Part shown: positions 8,894 through 18,792 of the stretch, one piece after another
Layout of the letters: each line of letters starts with the position of its first letter
Numbering within the stretch: the first letter of the stretch is position 1
Assembly (NCBI GenBank): GCA_016938875.1
Contig: JAFGTV010000026.1
Span: 1-64,000 of the forward strand
Direction of reading: 5' to 3'
Source: Paracoccaceae bacterium
Lineage (GTDB): Bacteria; Pseudomonadota; Alphaproteobacteria; Rhodobacterales; Rhodobacteraceae
DNA: 64,000 bases
Position numbers and translations under genes: made by a program
Notes under the pieces: generated by a model
What the model was told of the DNA's origin: nothing
What the model saw: only the letters and a program-made list of their open reading frames with translations
Database searches by the model: none

Positions 8894-9766
8894 TTAGGCG
8901 GCGGTGTGCAATCCGGCGCGCCCGGCGGCGCGCTCTATGGCCTCGACGGTCTGGTGCGGGCGGGCATGGTGGGGCATGTGGCCCACGCCCTTCAGCTCGG
9001 TCAGGTGGGTCGAGGGCACGAGGGCGGCAAACGGGCGCGAGTGCACGTCGAGCGGCACGGTGGGATCGGCGGTGCCGTGCAGGATCTCGATCGGCATCTT
9101 CAACTCGCCATAACGCGCGGCCATGGCGCGGATATGGGGTTTGAGGTTGTTGACCTGGCGGGTATTGATGCGCAGCGTGTCCGCGCGCAGCGACAGCGCC
9201 ACGCCGATGTAATCGACATAGCCCGGCGGCACCGGATCGGGGGTAAAGATCCCCGCGACGGCGTTTTCCACGATGAAACGAGGGGTCAGCGTCGCAACCA
9301 GCGGGGCCACCAGCGCGCCGCCGAGCCGCGATGAAAACACGGTGTAGAACGCGCTCAGCCGACCCTCCCAGGGCATCGAGGCGCCGGCCAGCGACACGAT
9401 CGACGCGACGCGGGCGGGATGGTCCAGCGCCCAGGCCAGGGCCACCGCGCCGCCATAGGAATGACCGACCACAACCGCCGGACCCAGGCCCATCTGCTGT
9501 GCTGCGGCCTCCAGCACATTGGCCTGTTCGGCGGGGCTTTCGCCATGGGGGTGCAAGGGGTCGGTATGACCCAGACCCGGCCGGTCAAAGGCGGTGACGC
9601 GAAACCGCCCCGTCAGCCGCCCCATCAGGTCAAAGGTGAAATCGCGGGTGTTCCCGCCCGCCCCGTGCAGCAGGATCAGGTCCGGGCCGGTTCCCTCTTG
9701 GTGGGCATGCACGCGGGTGGTGCCAACGGTCAGCATCCGACCCGTGGGGGGAAAACGTTCAGGCAT
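8894..9766 (-). CDS. Alpha/beta hydrolase
   Basis: 290 residues with a complete alpha/beta-hydrolase pattern: oxyanion-hole HGAGG (34-38), nucleophile elbow GHSYGG (Ser103), an acidic residue in [11 protein letters not shown] and the catalytic His in [11 protein letters not shown]. Its start overlaps the metA stop by 8 nt, so it belongs to the metA transcript. Substrate unknown; the closest general resemblance is to small-ester or C-C hydrolases. No signal peptide, so cytoplasmic. Confidence 0.85.
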   Translation of the reverse strand: MPERFPPTGRMLTVGTTRVHAHQEGTGPDLILLHGAGGNTRDFTFDLMGRLTGRFRVTAFDRPGLGHTDPLHPHGESPAEQANVLEAAAQQMGLGPAVVVGHSYGGAVALAWALDHPARVASIVSLAGASMPWEGRLSAFYTVFSSRLGGALVAPLVATLTPRFIVENAVAGIFTPDPVPPGYVDYIGVALSLRADTLRINTRQVNNLKPHIRAMAARYGELKMPIEILHGTADPTVPLDVHSRPFAALVPSTHLTELKGVGHMPHHARPHQTVEAIERAAGRAGLHTAA

Positions 9767-10694
9767 CGCGCGGGGTTCCGATCAAGGAAGAGTCGAACGG
9801 CGTGGTCTGGTAGATCTGGTTGATCCAGTTGCCGTAGAGCAAATGCGCATGGCTGCGCCAACGGTTGAGCGGTGCGCGCGTGGGATCGTTGCCGGGGTAA
9901 TAGTTCACCGGCACCGTGGGGGTTCCCCCCGCGGCGGCATCGCGGTCGTATTCCTGTTTCAGCGTGTCGCTGTCATATTCGAAATGGTTGAAGATATAGA
10001 GCGCGCGATGGGCCCGATCCTCGACCAGGCAGGGGCCGACCTCGTCGCTGCCCAAGAGCGTGACCAGCCCGGGGGTGGCGTCGATCTCATCCTGGCGCAT
10101 CTCGGTCCAGCGGCTGACGGGGATCACGAAATCATCCGAAAAGCCGTTCAGATAGGGGGACGCGGGCGCCAGGTTCTGATGCCGGTAACAGCCGAACGCC
10201 TTGGCGTTCAGCATGTGTTTCTGAACGCCGTGGAAATGATAGATCATCGCCATCCCGCCCCAGCACACGCCAAAGGTCGAATGCACATGGGTCTGGGTCC
10301 AGTCCATCACGCGGGTCAACTCGTCCCAATAGGTGACCTCGGTGAAGGGCAGATGCTCGATCGGGGCGCCGGTGATGATCAGCCCGTCAAAGGTTTCACC
10401 GCTGGCGGCAACCTGCTCGAAGGGGCGATAGAACGCCTCCATGTGTTCGGCGGCGGTGTTCTTGGCCTGGTGTTCGCTCATGCGGATCAGGCTGAATTCG
10501 ATCTGCAGGGGCGTGGCGCCGATCAGCCGGGCGAACTGGGTCTCGGTCTGGATCTTTTTCGGCATCAGGTTCAGCAGGCCGATGCGCAGCGGGCGGATAT
10601 CCTGGCGCGCGGCGGCCTCTTCGCCCATCACCATGACACCCTCGCGCGTCAGAACGTCATAGGCGGGCAGTTGAGAGGGGAACTTGATGGGCAT
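9759..10694 (-). CDS. metA: Homoserine O-acyltransferase MetA (acetyl-CoA type predicted)
   Basis: Activates homoserine for methionine synthesis. 311 residues, full length. The catalytic Cys144 lies in [10 protein letters not shown], and the His/Glu partner region reads [13 protein letters not shown]. The acyl-donor position reads GAPIEH (Glu113); in characterised MetA enzymes Glu here marks acetyl-CoA users and Gly (as in E. coli) marks succinyl-CoA users, so acetyl-CoA is predicted despite the family's usual succinyltransferase name. Downstream overlap with the hydrolase; 45 nt separate it from the P-loop ATPase gene upstream, and no SAM riboswitch is visible there. Confidence 0.93.
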   Translation of the reverse strand: MPIKFPSQLPAYDVLTREGVMVMGEEAAARQDIRPLRIGLLNLMPKKIQTETQFARLIGATPLQIEFSLIRMSEHQAKNTAAEHMEAFYRPFEQVAASGETFDGLIITGAPIEHLPFTEVTYWDELTRVMDWTQTHVHSTFGVCWGGMAMIYHFHGVQKHMLNAKAFGCYRHQNLAPASPYLNGFSDDFVIPVSRWTEMRQDEIDATPGLVTLLGSDEVGPCLVEDRAHRALYIFNHFEYDSDTLKQEYDRDAAAGGTPTVPVNYYPGNDPTRAPLNRWRSHAHLLYGNWINQIYQTTPFDSSLIGTPRDA

Positions 10695-10739
10695 GTGTGG
10701 TGCGAACTTTCCCGGGGAAGGCGAGAGATAGGGTGGTTT

Positions 10740-11612
10740 TCACTCTCTCTCAAGGGCTTGGGCGATCAACTCGATGAAATCGGCCGGGCTGCGCAGGGCG
10801 ATGACCTCTTCGGCGCGCACCTTGACGCCCCAGTTGGCGGCCATCGCGGCATAGCGCGGGCGGCGGTGGGCCAGGGCCCGCGCATAGGTCCAGCGCACAA
10901 AGGCGTCAGGATCAACGTCGCCCTCTGAGATCTTGTTTTCGCTCAGGTATTCGGCCCAGGCGGCGCACAGGAACTCGGGCTGGTAATACATCGGCTTGGG
11001 TGCGCGATCGAACCGCGCGATCAAGTCGGCGGTGTGGGCCTCGGTTCCCTCGATCCAGACCGGCAGCAGGTGCTGGGACAGGGTGGTCAAAACCTCGTCG
11101 TCAGGATCGTCGGGGTCCACCACCTCGCAGATCGAACCGCCGGAATCGCAGACGAAATCGCCATAGCCATAAAGCTCTTGCGCCCGTTCGATAAAACGCG
11201 GCGTGTCCAGCAGGGCGCTGATTTCGGCGCTGCGATGCTGGTCCTGGCGGCGCATGTATTCGTCAAAGGGCAGGCCGCCCTTTTCGGGCGCGCCCGGCTT
11301 GCCCAGATAGGTCGACAGCGGCGCAAGATTGTCGAAGGTGATGTTCGAGGCGATATAAACGCTGTCGGTCAGCAACAGCTCGCTCAGCAGCGGCACCTTC
11401 ATCGCTTCGCGTTTGAAATTGTCGGCGATCAATTCGCCCATGTAGCGGGTGCCGATGCGGTAATCGACGGAATAGTGATACCACGCCCCCTGCGATCGTA
11501 GCATGTTCGACACGTGGGTCTTGCCCAGGCCCGACATGCCGAACAAGAGTACGCGTTTGTTGGCGGCGTTGCGCCACGCCTCGGCGGTTTCGTAGATCAT
11601 GTCCGTCCTCAT
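10740..11612 (-). CDS. P-loop ATPase/kinase of unknown function
   Basis: 290 residues with a Walker A motif GMSGLGKTHVS (25-35) and the downstream segment YHYSVDYRIGTRYMGE, which resembles the acceptor loop of small-molecule kinases or dephospho-CoA-kinase-like proteins. The middle contains an acidic stretch (VVDPDDPDDE). No membrane segment. It is the first gene of the leftward run leading to metA. I do not recognise a named family; a nucleotide-dependent kinase or ATPase is as far as the sequence goes. Confidence 0.75.
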   Translation of the reverse strand: MRTDMIYETAEAWRNAANKRVLLFGMSGLGKTHVSNMLRSQGAWYHYSVDYRIGTRYMGELIADNFKREAMKVPLLSELLLTDSVYIASNITFDNLAPLSTYLGKPGAPEKGGLPFDEYMRRQDQHRSAEISALLDTPRFIERAQELYGYGDFVCDSGGSICEVVDPDDPDDEVLTTLSQHLLPVWIEGTEAHTADLIARFDRAPKPMYYQPEFLCAAWAEYLSENKISEGDVDPDAFVRWTYARALAHRRPRYAAMAANWGVKVRAEEVIALRSPADFIELIAQALERE

Positions 11613-11662
11613 GCTGACGCCCCAACTGTTAAGCCCAAGCGCCGACAGAGGAAAGGGGACAT

Positions 11663-11697
11663 GCGCGCCCGGCCCGCCCCAAGGCCGCCGGGCGCGC
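11663..11697 (-). terminator. GC-rich 11-bp hairpin after the FadL-like gene
   Basis: GCGCGCCCGGC (11663-11673) and GCCGGGCGCGC (11687-11697) are perfectly complementary with a 13-nt loop just past the FadL-like stop. There is no T run on the minus-strand 3' side, so it could be a pause or RNA-stability element rather than an intrinsic terminator. Confidence 0.45.
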
Positions 11698-11702
11698 GAG
11701 GA

Positions 11703-12797
11703 TCAGAAGCTGACGCCGATGCGCAGGCCCGCGCCCCAGCCGCTGTTGTTGCGGAAATCACCGCCGATGTTTCGCGTCGTGGCATTCCCGATATCCACGT
11801 AGCGCACCCCGCCGGTGATCTTCATGTTGTCCTTGGTATAGGTCGCGGCCAGACCCAGCGAGGCATAGCCATCCTTGGGGCCAAGGTTGCCGACCGGATC
11901 GCCCTGGTGTTTCTCATAGCCCACCAGGACGGCACCCGACCACGTGTCGTTAAAGCGTCGTCCCAGGCCCAGATTGTAGGTCACGACGTCGTTGGTGTAG
12001 AACACCAAGGGCTCGCCCGAGGGGTTGATGGCGAGCGTGGTGGTGTAATGCTCGGGCGCGATTTCGAACGCCGTCCAATCCACCCAGCGGATCGAGCCGA
12101 AGAGCAGCGTGTCAGCCGCGACGCCGGTCTGGAATTCCAGGTTCACAGATTGCGGGATCTCGGTTTTGAACGTGGTGTCCAGATTGGCAAAGCCCGATGC
12201 CGCGCTCGATTCCACGGCGTCGAAGGCATGGGTGATCGCAGAGTTGTAGGTCAGCGCGACGCGTGCGGCGATTTCCGGCTTTTCCCAGGCGATGCCCAGA
12301 ACATAGCCGAAATCGGTCTCGTGCGAGGTCGAGAGGGTGTAGTCGCCGGCATAGGGCAGGAACACGTCCCCATTTGTCCGCTGCACGCGCAGGCCGCCGA
12401 TCAGGCTGATGTTGGACGGGAACTTGTAGCGGATCAGCGCCGTCACCGCGGTCGATTCCAGCGTCGCGGTCGCCCCGGTGCCGATATAGGTGGTGCCGGA
12501 CGGATAGGCGATGTCCGCGCCGATCGGTTGGTCCAGGATCAGGGCCAGGTCCAGGCTGTCGCTGAGCGCCTGCTTGTAGCTGAGCGAATAGCTGCTGTAG
12601 CTGGGCGACATGTCCCCCGAAAGCTGGCCCAACGCCGTGCCCGACACCTTGGGATCGAAGGTGGTAAAGCTCAACTCGGCATAGGTGCCTTGCTCGAACA
12701 GGACGCCGACGGATTGCGTAGACCGCTCGACCCCGCCTGCATGGGCACTGCCCACGCACAGTGCCGCCAACGCGGTCCCGCTGATTATCGTTTTCAT
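11703..12797 (-). CDS. FadL/OmpP1-type outer membrane protein
   Basis: 364 residues with a Sec signal peptide (MKTIISGTALAALCVGSAHA) and alternating beta-strand pattern across the mature protein, ending in an aromatic residue (IGVSF), as expected for a BAM substrate. Similarity in layout is to FadL-family long-chain fatty-acid or aromatic porins; the typical N-terminal NPA plug motif is not obvious, so it may be a divergent member. Monocistronic, with a promoter region upstream (12798-12890) carrying an inverted repeat. Confidence 0.8.
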   Translation of the reverse strand: MKTIISGTALAALCVGSAHAGGVERSTQSVGVLFEQGTYAELSFTTFDPKVSGTALGQLSGDMSPSYSSYSLSYKQALSDSLDLALILDQPIGADIAYPSGTTYIGTGATATLESTAVTALIRYKFPSNISLIGGLRVQRTNGDVFLPYAGDYTLSTSHETDFGYVLGIAWEKPEIAARVALTYNSAITHAFDAVESSAASGFANLDTTFKTEIPQSVNLEFQTGVAADTLLFGSIRWVDWTAFEIAPEHYTTTLAINPSGEPLVFYTNDVVTYNLGLGRRFNDTWSGAVLVGYEKHQGDPVGNLGPKDGYASLGLAATYTKDNMKITGGVRYVDIGNATTRNIGGDFRNNSGWGAGLRIGVSF

Positions 12798-12828
12798 GTT
12801 TCCTCCCCCGGAACACGGTTTTCAGTGC

Positions 12829-12879
12829 GTGACGCTAGAGTGACACTGATTCCTTGGTCAATTCTTTACGCAGCGTCAC
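12829..12879. promoter_or_regulatory. Inverted repeat GTGACGCT / AGCGTCAC upstream of the FadL-like gene
   Basis: GTGACGCT (12829-12836) and AGCGTCAC (12872-12879) are perfect 8-bp inverted copies 35 bp apart in the intergenic region between the FadL-like gene and the EamA exporter gene. They could be paired operator half sites; the regulator is unknown. Confidence 0.35.
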
Positions 12880-12890
12880 ATCATCGCGCT

Positions 12891-13766
12891 TTATGCTATG
12901 GCGTGTTTCCGGGGACGCACTTCTGCCCTGAGGTTGAGCACGTTCGCCAGCAGAATCACCGCCGCGCCGATAAATACCAGCGCCTGCAACGGCTCGTCAT
13001 AAAGCACCATGCCGACCACCGCGATCACCGGAAGGCGCAGGAAATCCAGGGGCATGACGATGCTTGCCGGCGCCACCTGCAATGCGCTGGTCAGGCAGAA
13101 ATGCGCAAACAGTCCCGCACAGCCGATCACGATCAGACCGGGCCACGCGGTCGCGGAGGGCAGGGCGATATGCCCGTCGATCCCCGCACAGATCAACCCC
13201 AGGCAGGCCTGCATCACGGTCAGCCAGAACAGGATCGACACCACCCCCTGGGTCGCGGTCAGCCGCTTGGTGAACAGCGCCGATCCGGCGAACCCGATGG
13301 CCGCCGCCGCCGCCGCCAGCGCGCCGGGTTCCAGGGCCGCGGGGTTGGGGCGCGCCACGATCAGGATGCCGATGAACCCCAGCGCCGCGGCCAGCCCGCG
13401 CGCGCGCGTCAACCGTTCGCCCAGCACGAACGGGGCCAGGATCGCCACCCAGAGCGGGGCGGTGAATTCCAGCGCGAACACCTGCGCCAGCGGGATCATC
13501 GTGATCGCCCAGAACCACAGGTTCTGCCCGGTGAAATGAAAGATGTTGCGCACCAGGTGCAGGCCCAGCCGCTGGGTCGAGACCTGGTTCAGCCGCCCAG
13601 CGATGCCTGCCACGCTGACCACCAGCACGATCCCGATCAGCGAGCGGTAAAGCATCAGCTCGAACGTATCGAGCTCGACCCGCACCGCGCGCCCCGCCAC
13701 CGCCATCGACGAAAACGACACGATCGCGCCGGTCATCCAGGCCGCAGCCTTGAGCACATGGGTCAT
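12891..13766 (-). CDS. EamA/DMT-family transporter
   Basis: Inner-membrane exporter of the drug/metabolite transporter superfamily, 291 residues with about ten hydrophobic helices arranged as two EamA repeats (roughly 10-135 and 150-285). The typical E-rich turn LGERLTRARGLAAALGFIGI ends the first repeat and YDEPLQALVFIGAAVI the second. Its start overlaps the upstream monooxygenase stop by 4 nt (ATGA), linking it to that gene and guaA. Substrate not predictable. Confidence 0.88.
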   Translation of the reverse strand: MTHVLKAAAWMTGAIVSFSSMAVAGRAVRVELDTFELMLYRSLIGIVLVVSVAGIAGRLNQVSTQRLGLHLVRNIFHFTGQNLWFWAITMIPLAQVFALEFTAPLWVAILAPFVLGERLTRARGLAAALGFIGILIVARPNPAALEPGALAAAAAAIGFAGSALFTKRLTATQGVVSILFWLTVMQACLGLICAGIDGHIALPSATAWPGLIVIGCAGLFAHFCLTSALQVAPASIVMPLDFLRLPVIAVVGMVLYDEPLQALVFIGAAVILLANVLNLRAEVRPRKHAIA

Positions 13767-14044
13767 GGGGTCAGGCCGGTGACCGTGTAGTGGCGCGTCA
13801 GCCCCAGGCTGACCCGGCCCCAGGGTGCTGCGTCGGCGCGGCGCTGGTGGGCGCGGAACGCATCGGCGTCGATGAATTCTTCATAGACCTCGAACCGTCC
13901 GGGCCGCGCGGGATCTTCGATGATGTCGAAGGCCAGGCAGCCGGGTTCGGCGCGGGTCAGCCGGATATGGGCGGGCAGGGCGGCGCGCAGGGCATCCAGC
14001 CGGTCGGCGGGCACCTCGAAATGGCCTGAAAGGATCACTCCCAC
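13763..14044 (-). CDS. Antibiotic-biosynthesis-monooxygenase (ABM) domain protein
   Basis: 93 residues forming a single dimeric alpha/beta ABM fold, as in YgiN-type quinol monooxygenases: [16 protein letters not shown]..., [35 protein letters not shown]. The conserved EPGC and the F/Y-E-x-F/Y strand are present. Start overlaps guaA by 10 nt and stop overlaps the EamA gene by 4 nt. Likely acts on a small quinone or reactive metabolite; function inferred only from the fold. Confidence 0.8.
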   Translation of the reverse strand: MGVILSGHFEVPADRLDALRAALPAHIRLTRAEPGCLAFDIIEDPARPGRFEVYEEFIDADAFRAHQRRADAAPWGRVSLGLTRHYTVTGLTP

Positions 14045-15591
14045 TCGATCGTTCCCGGCGGTTTTGAGGTGATGTCGTAGGTTACGCGGTTGATACCCTT
14101 TACCTCGTTGATGATGCGCGTGGCGGTTTCGCCCAAGAATTCGTGGGTGAACGGGTAGTAATCCGCCGTCATCCCGTCGACCGAGGTCACCGCGCGCAGC
14201 GCGCAGGCGAAATCATAGGTGCGCCCGTCGCCCATCACGCCCACGGTGCGCACCGGCAGGATCGCGACGAAGGCCTGCCAGATTTCGTCATAAAGCCCGT
14301 GGCGGCGGATCTGGTCGATATAGACCGCATCGGCCTTGCGCAGGATCTCCAGCTTTTCGCGGGTGATCTCGCCGGGGCAGCGGATCGCCAGGCCCGGACC
14401 GGGGAACGGGTGGCGGCCGATGAAACTGGCCGGCAGGCCCAGCTCATGGCCCAGCGCGCGCACCTCGTCCTTGAACAACTCGCGCAGCGGTTCCACCAGT
14501 TTCAGGCCCATCTTTTCGGGCAGCCCGCCGACATTGTGGTGGCTCTTGATCGTGACCGAGGGGCCGCCGGAAAAGCTGACGCTTTCGATCACATCGGGAT
14601 AAAGCGTGCCCTGGGCCAGGAATTTCGCCCCGCCCACATCGGCGGCGTGTTTCTGGAACACGTCGATAAAGAGCTTGCCGATGGTCTTGCGCTTGACCTC
14701 GGGGTCGCTGACCCCTTCGAGCGCGCCGAGAAACAGATCGGATTCGTCGGCGTGGATCAGCGGGATGTTATAGTTGTCGCGGAACATCGCCACGACCTCG
14801 TCGGCCTCGTTCAGGCGCAGCAGGCCGTGATCGACAAAGACGCAGGTCAGTTGATCGCCGATCGCCTCGTGGATCAGCACCGCCGCGACAGAGCTGTCCA
14901 CGCCGCCCGACAGCCCGCAGATCACCTTGGCATCGCCGACCTGCGCGCGGATCTTGGCGATCGCCTCTTCGCGGTAGGCGCCCATGGTCCAGTCGCCGGT
15001 GAACCCGGCCAGGCGCACGAAGTTTTCATAAAGCGTCTTGCCGTTCGGGGTGTGGTGCACCTCGGGGTGGAATTGCACGGCGAAAAAGTTGCGCGCGGGA
15101 TCTGCGGTGATCGCAAACGGGGCGTTGGGCGAAGTGCCGTAAACCTGGAACCCCGGCGCGATCGCCGAGACATGATCGCCATGGCTCATCCAGACCTGTT
15201 CGCGCCCCTCCAGGAACCAGCCGTTCAACAGCGCGATCCGGTCATCCGAGGGGGTGACATAGGCGCGTCCGAATTCTGCGGTGCCATGGCCGCGTTCGAC
15301 CTGTCCGCCCAGCATCTGCATCATCACCTGCTGACCGTAACAGATGCCCAGCACCGGCACGCCCAGGGTAAAGACCCCGGCGGGGGGGCGCGGGCTGCCC
15401 TCGTCCAGAACGCTGGCCGGTCCGCCGGACAGGATCACCGCACCGGGCGCGAAGTCGGCCAGAAAGGCGTCGGTCACGCTCTGGTAAGGATGGATTTCGC
15501 AATAGACGTTCAACTCGCGCAGGCGGCGCGCGATAAGCTGCGTCACCTGGCTGCCGAAGTCGATGATGAGAAGGCGTTTGTGCTGGGTCAT
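14035..15591 (-). CDS. guaA: GMP synthase (glutamine-hydrolysing)
   Basis: Converts XMP to GMP using glutamine amide nitrogen and ATP. 518 residues from ATG 15591 ([15 protein letters not shown]); the frame runs on upstream but without family character. The N-terminal class I amidotransferase shows GICYGQQ (nucleophile Cys) and FHPEVHHT (His, Glu), then the ATP pyrophosphatase loop [12 protein letters not shown], and the C-terminal dimerisation domain ends in the invariant PPGTIEWE. It is followed by the overlapping ABM and EamA genes. No purine riboswitch is visible upstream. Confidence 0.97.
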   Translation of the reverse strand: MTQHKRLLIIDFGSQVTQLIARRLRELNVYCEIHPYQSVTDAFLADFAPGAVILSGGPASVLDEGSPRPPAGVFTLGVPVLGICYGQQVMMQMLGGQVERGHGTAEFGRAYVTPSDDRIALLNGWFLEGREQVWMSHGDHVSAIAPGFQVYGTSPNAPFAITADPARNFFAVQFHPEVHHTPNGKTLYENFVRLAGFTGDWTMGAYREEAIAKIRAQVGDAKVICGLSGGVDSSVAAVLIHEAIGDQLTCVFVDHGLLRLNEADEVVAMFRDNYNIPLIHADESDLFLGALEGVSDPEVKRKTIGKLFIDVFQKHAADVGGAKFLAQGTLYPDVIESVSFSGGPSVTIKSHHNVGGLPEKMGLKLVEPLRELFKDEVRALGHELGLPASFIGRHPFPGPGLAIRCPGEITREKLEILRKADAVYIDQIRRHGLYDEIWQAFVAILPVRTVGVMGDGRTYDFACALRAVTSVDGMTADYYPFTHEFLGETATRIINEVKGINRVTYDITSKPPGTIEWE

Positions 15592-15645
15592 GGCGCACCT
15601 GATAGGGCCGCGCGCCCCCCCGCGCAAGAGGGGCGCGCCGGCGTT

Positions 15646-16926
15646 TCACCACCGATAGGTCATGCCGATGGCCAACTCGTCCTGGTTCATCCGCAGCTTG
15701 ACCGGCTGACTCGGCGAGAGCGAGGGATTGGCCCCCGTGACGCTGCTCTCGAAGGCGTGGGTGTAGGATCCGGTGATCCCCCAGCGATCGTTGATCTTGT
15801 AACTGGCGCCGATCGAGGCATGCCATTGCGGCGTGGCCGGGGCCAGCAGGTTGAACACCGCCTCTTTGCTCTTGATGAACTGCGAGGCGTGGCTGATGCC
15901 GCCGCGCAGGGTCCATTTCTGGTTCGCCCTGTAGATCGCGCCGACGCGGATCACGTCCATGTCCTTCCAGCCGAATCCGGGCCCGTCATCGGCGCCGAAC
16001 TGGGTCGCCAGGATCGCGTTGGAATTAGAGATCGAGGCGACATCGCCATAGAAAATCCGCTGGTATTCGGCCGTCAGGGTCAGCTTGGTCTGGTTCGGCG
16101 GGGTATAGGCCAGGCCCAGGGTCGCCACGGCGGGAATATCGAAATCGCCCTGCTCGGCGAACAGCCCGCGATATTTCTCGAACGGGTCCATTTTCATCTT
16201 GCTGCGATAGGCCGCGCCGATGCTCCACTGGGCGTTTGGTTCCCACAAGACCCCCAGATTGACGCCAAACCCGGTGGACCAGTCGTCGCCATTGTTGCTC
16301 AGCCGGGCGGGATCGGACGAGAACGGCACGAAATTCTCCAGCCCGGTGGCCGAGAACCGTTGCAGCGCAAAGACCGGCGCGATGCCGAAGGTCAGCTGTT
16401 CGGTCGCGGCAAAGCTGTAATTCGCGGCGATAAAGAGCTGTTCCAGGTTCACGCCCAGCGGCGTCGTGCCGCCCGGCCCGAATCCGGGCACGAAGATGTT
16501 GGTGGAATACTCGGAGTTCATTCCGCCATTGCCGAACATGAAAAAGCCCAGGGCAGACCGGTCGCCCAGACGAAAGTTGACCCCGCCGCAGGGGATCAGG
16601 AACAGATCGTTCCTGCTCTTGAAGCTGCCGGTGGTCAGCGGGCCCGCGCCGCCCACGCTGAACCCGCGATCGGGGGCAAAGGTGGTCAGGCACAATCCGG
16701 CGCTGTTGCCCACCTTCAGGCCCATGGCCGGGTTCTGCGCCAGCCCCAGAACCCCGGCGGGCACCGCCACGCCGGCCCCGGCCATTCCCTTGGAGCCACC
16801 GCCATATCCGTTGGCGAAATAGCCGTTCGTCGCCCAGGCCGGCGCCCCCGGCATCGTCAGCCCCAGCGCAAGCGCAACCATACCCCCTAGCGCCCGAACG
16901 CGGCGCCGCGCAAATACGTTCAACAT
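15646..16926 (-). CDS. FadL-family outer membrane transport protein
   Basis: 426 residues. ATG 16926 (MLNVFARRRVRALGG) gives a signal peptide ending at AWA-TNGYFANGYG, the normal FadL mature N-terminus; the ORF extends upstream without coding character. Classic family features are the Gly-rich GGGSKGMAGAG start, the NPA segment (AQNPAMGLKVG) and a terminal aromatic (TYRW). It would carry hydrophobic compounds such as fatty acids across the outer membrane. The second FadL-like gene lies 3 kb downstream on the same strand, and guaA starts only 54 bp past its stop. Confidence 0.9.
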   Translation of the reverse strand: MLNVFARRRVRALGGMVALALGLTMPGAPAWATNGYFANGYGGGSKGMAGAGVAVPAGVLGLAQNPAMGLKVGNSAGLCLTTFAPDRGFSVGGAGPLTTGSFKSRNDLFLIPCGGVNFRLGDRSALGFFMFGNGGMNSEYSTNIFVPGFGPGGTTPLGVNLEQLFIAANYSFAATEQLTFGIAPVFALQRFSATGLENFVPFSSDPARLSNNGDDWSTGFGVNLGVLWEPNAQWSIGAAYRSKMKMDPFEKYRGLFAEQGDFDIPAVATLGLAYTPPNQTKLTLTAEYQRIFYGDVASISNSNAILATQFGADDGPGFGWKDMDVIRVGAIYRANQKWTLRGGISHASQFIKSKEAVFNLLAPATPQWHASIGASYKINDRWGITGSYTHAFESSVTGANPSLSPSQPVKLRMNQDELAIGMTYRW

Positions 16927-17181
16927 TCCTGTCCCTCTCCCTGATCCGTTGGGGGTGTTTGTTTTTCCCTTCCCCCGACCGTCCGGCGCGCCCTGTGGCG
17001 CCCGGGTTGCCAACGCTAAACCGCGCGCACGCGACAAATCAACACATCTTGATGTATCTGGACCCGTGCGGCCCGCGCGATGTCGCACATGGCGGGGGAA
17101 AGGGCGCAAACCGTCCGCGCGCGGCGCCGCTTTGGCGCTAGACCTTTGGCCAGGATGGCGTGGACATCACGGGAGAGGCGC

Positions 17182-18747
17182 ATGAGCGAGGCAGAGGGCA
17201 CCCCCGGCGAACGGGCCGGGCGCAGGGCACGCGGCGGGGGCGGCGGGGCCGCGCGCCGCGCCGCGCGTCAGTCGGTCGGCGTCGAGGCCGCGCGCTATAT
17301 CGAACGCGCGATCCCGGATTTCGAGCTGTTGAGCGCCGAGGCGCTGGAGATGATCGAGCATAACGCCGAGACGGTTCTGGAAGAAATCGGCGTGGCCTTT
17401 GTCGAGAACCCCGCCGCGCTGGAGCGTTGGCGCGCCGCCGGGGCCGATGTCCAGGGCGAGCGGGTGCGCCTGCCGCGCGGCCTGGCCCGTCGCCTGTGCG
17501 CCACCGCGCCCGCCCGGTTCACCCAGCACGCCCGCAACCCCGCGCGCAACGTCGAGATCGGCGGGCGCAGCCTGGTGCTGGCGCCGGTCTACGGCCCGCC
17601 CTTCGTGCGCGATCTGGATGGCGGGCGGCGCTATGCCACGATGGAGGATTTTCGCAATTTCGTCCGCCTGGGGCAGATGTCGAAATACCTGCACCATTCG
17701 GGCGGCACCGTGTGCGAACCCACCGATATCCCGGTGAACAAACGCCATCTGGACATGTTGCTGGCGCATATGACCCTGTCGGACAAGCCGTTCATGGGCT
17801 CGGTCACGGAACCCAGCCGCGCGCGCGATTCGGTCGAGATGTGCGAGATCCTGTTCGGCAAGGCGTTCGTCGCCGCGAACACGGTGATGACCTCGCTGAT
17901 CAACATCAACTCGCCGCTGACCTTTGACGCGACCATGATGGGCGCGCTGGAGGTTTATGCCGCCGCCAACCAGGCCTGTATCGTTTCCCCCTTTATCGTG
18001 GGCGGCGCGATGGCGCCGGTCAGCGTGGCGGGCACCCTGACCCAGGTTCTGGCCGAGGTGATGGCGGGCGTGGCCTATAGCCAACTGATCCGCCCCGGTG
18101 CGCCGGTGATCTTTGGCACCTTCGTGACCTCGATCGACATGAATTCGGGCGCGCCCACCTTTGGCACGCCCGAGGCCAGCCAGATCCTCTATGGCGCGGG
18201 CCAGTTGGCGCGGCGCATGGGGCTGCCGTTCCGCTCGGGCGGGGGGCTGTGCGGCTCCAAGCTGCCCGATGCGCAGGCGGCCTATGAAACGGCCAACACC
18301 CTGAACGCGGCGCTCCTGGGGGGCGTCAACTTCATGCTGCATGCCTGTGGCTGGCTGGAGGGGGGATTGGTCGCCAGTTTCGAGAAATTCGTGATGGATG
18401 CCGACCAGTTGGGCGCGCTGCACAAGATGGCCGCAGGCGTCGCGCTGGATCATGAGGCACAGGCCCTGGATGCACTGCGCGAGGTGGGGCCGGGGGGGCA
18501 TTTCCTGGGCTGCGCGCATACCCAGGCGCATTTCCGCGATGCGTTCTGGCGCTCCGATCTGCTGGACTACAAACCGTTCGAGACCTGGGACGAAGAGGGC
18601 GCGCGCGACACCGCCACCCTGGCCAATGCGCGGGTGCGCAGCCTGCTGGGGCAATATCACCCCCCCGAGATGGACGCCGATCTGCGCGCCGCCCTCGAGG
18701 ACTATGTCGCCCGGCGCAAGGGAGAGATGCCCGACGCCTTTGTCTGA
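17182..18747 (+). CDS. MttB-family (non-pyrrolysine) methylamine/betaine methyltransferase homologue
   Basis: 521 residues from ATG 17182 with SD GGGAGAGG. The TIM-barrel methyltransferase family of MttB transfers a methyl group from trimethylamine or quaternary amines to a corrinoid protein. The N-terminal RRARGGGGGAARRAARQ stretch, the CEPTDIPVNKRHLDMLL and GGAMAPVSVAGTLTQVLAE segments, and the absence of an in-frame amber codon place it with the non-pyrrolysine homologues (glycine-betaine or related demethylases). No corrinoid protein gene is adjacent, so the substrate stays open. Divergent from the FadL-family gene. Confidence 0.85.
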   Translation: MSEAEGTPGERAGRRARGGGGGAARRAARQSVGVEAARYIERAIPDFELLSAEALEMIEHNAETVLEEIGVAFVENPAALERWRAAGADVQGERVRLPRGLARRLCATAPARFTQHARNPARNVEIGGRSLVLAPVYGPPFVRDLDGGRRYATMEDFRNFVRLGQMSKYLHHSGGTVCEPTDIPVNKRHLDMLLAHMTLSDKPFMGSVTEPSRARDSVEMCEILFGKAFVAANTVMTSLININSPLTFDATMMGALEVYAAANQACIVSPFIVGGAMAPVSVAGTLTQVLAEVMAGVAYSQLIRPGAPVIFGTFVTSIDMNSGAPTFGTPEASQILYGAGQLARRMGLPFRSGGGLCGSKLPDAQAAYETANTLNAALLGGVNFMLHACGWLEGGLVASFEKFVMDADQLGALHKMAAGVALDHEAQALDALREVGPGGHFLGCAHTQAHFRDAFWRSDLLDYKPFETWDEEGARDTATLANARVRSLLGQYHPPEMDADLRAALEDYVARRKGEMPDAFV

Positions 18748-18792
18748 GCCGATCGGGCAGGGGCCCCGGGGCCCCGCCCAGCCGCCGCCGGA

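Noticed and set aside
10695-10739. SAM riboswitch (SAM-II type) before metA
   Set aside because: Only 45 nt separate metA from the upstream gene and the conserved SAM-II core is not present.
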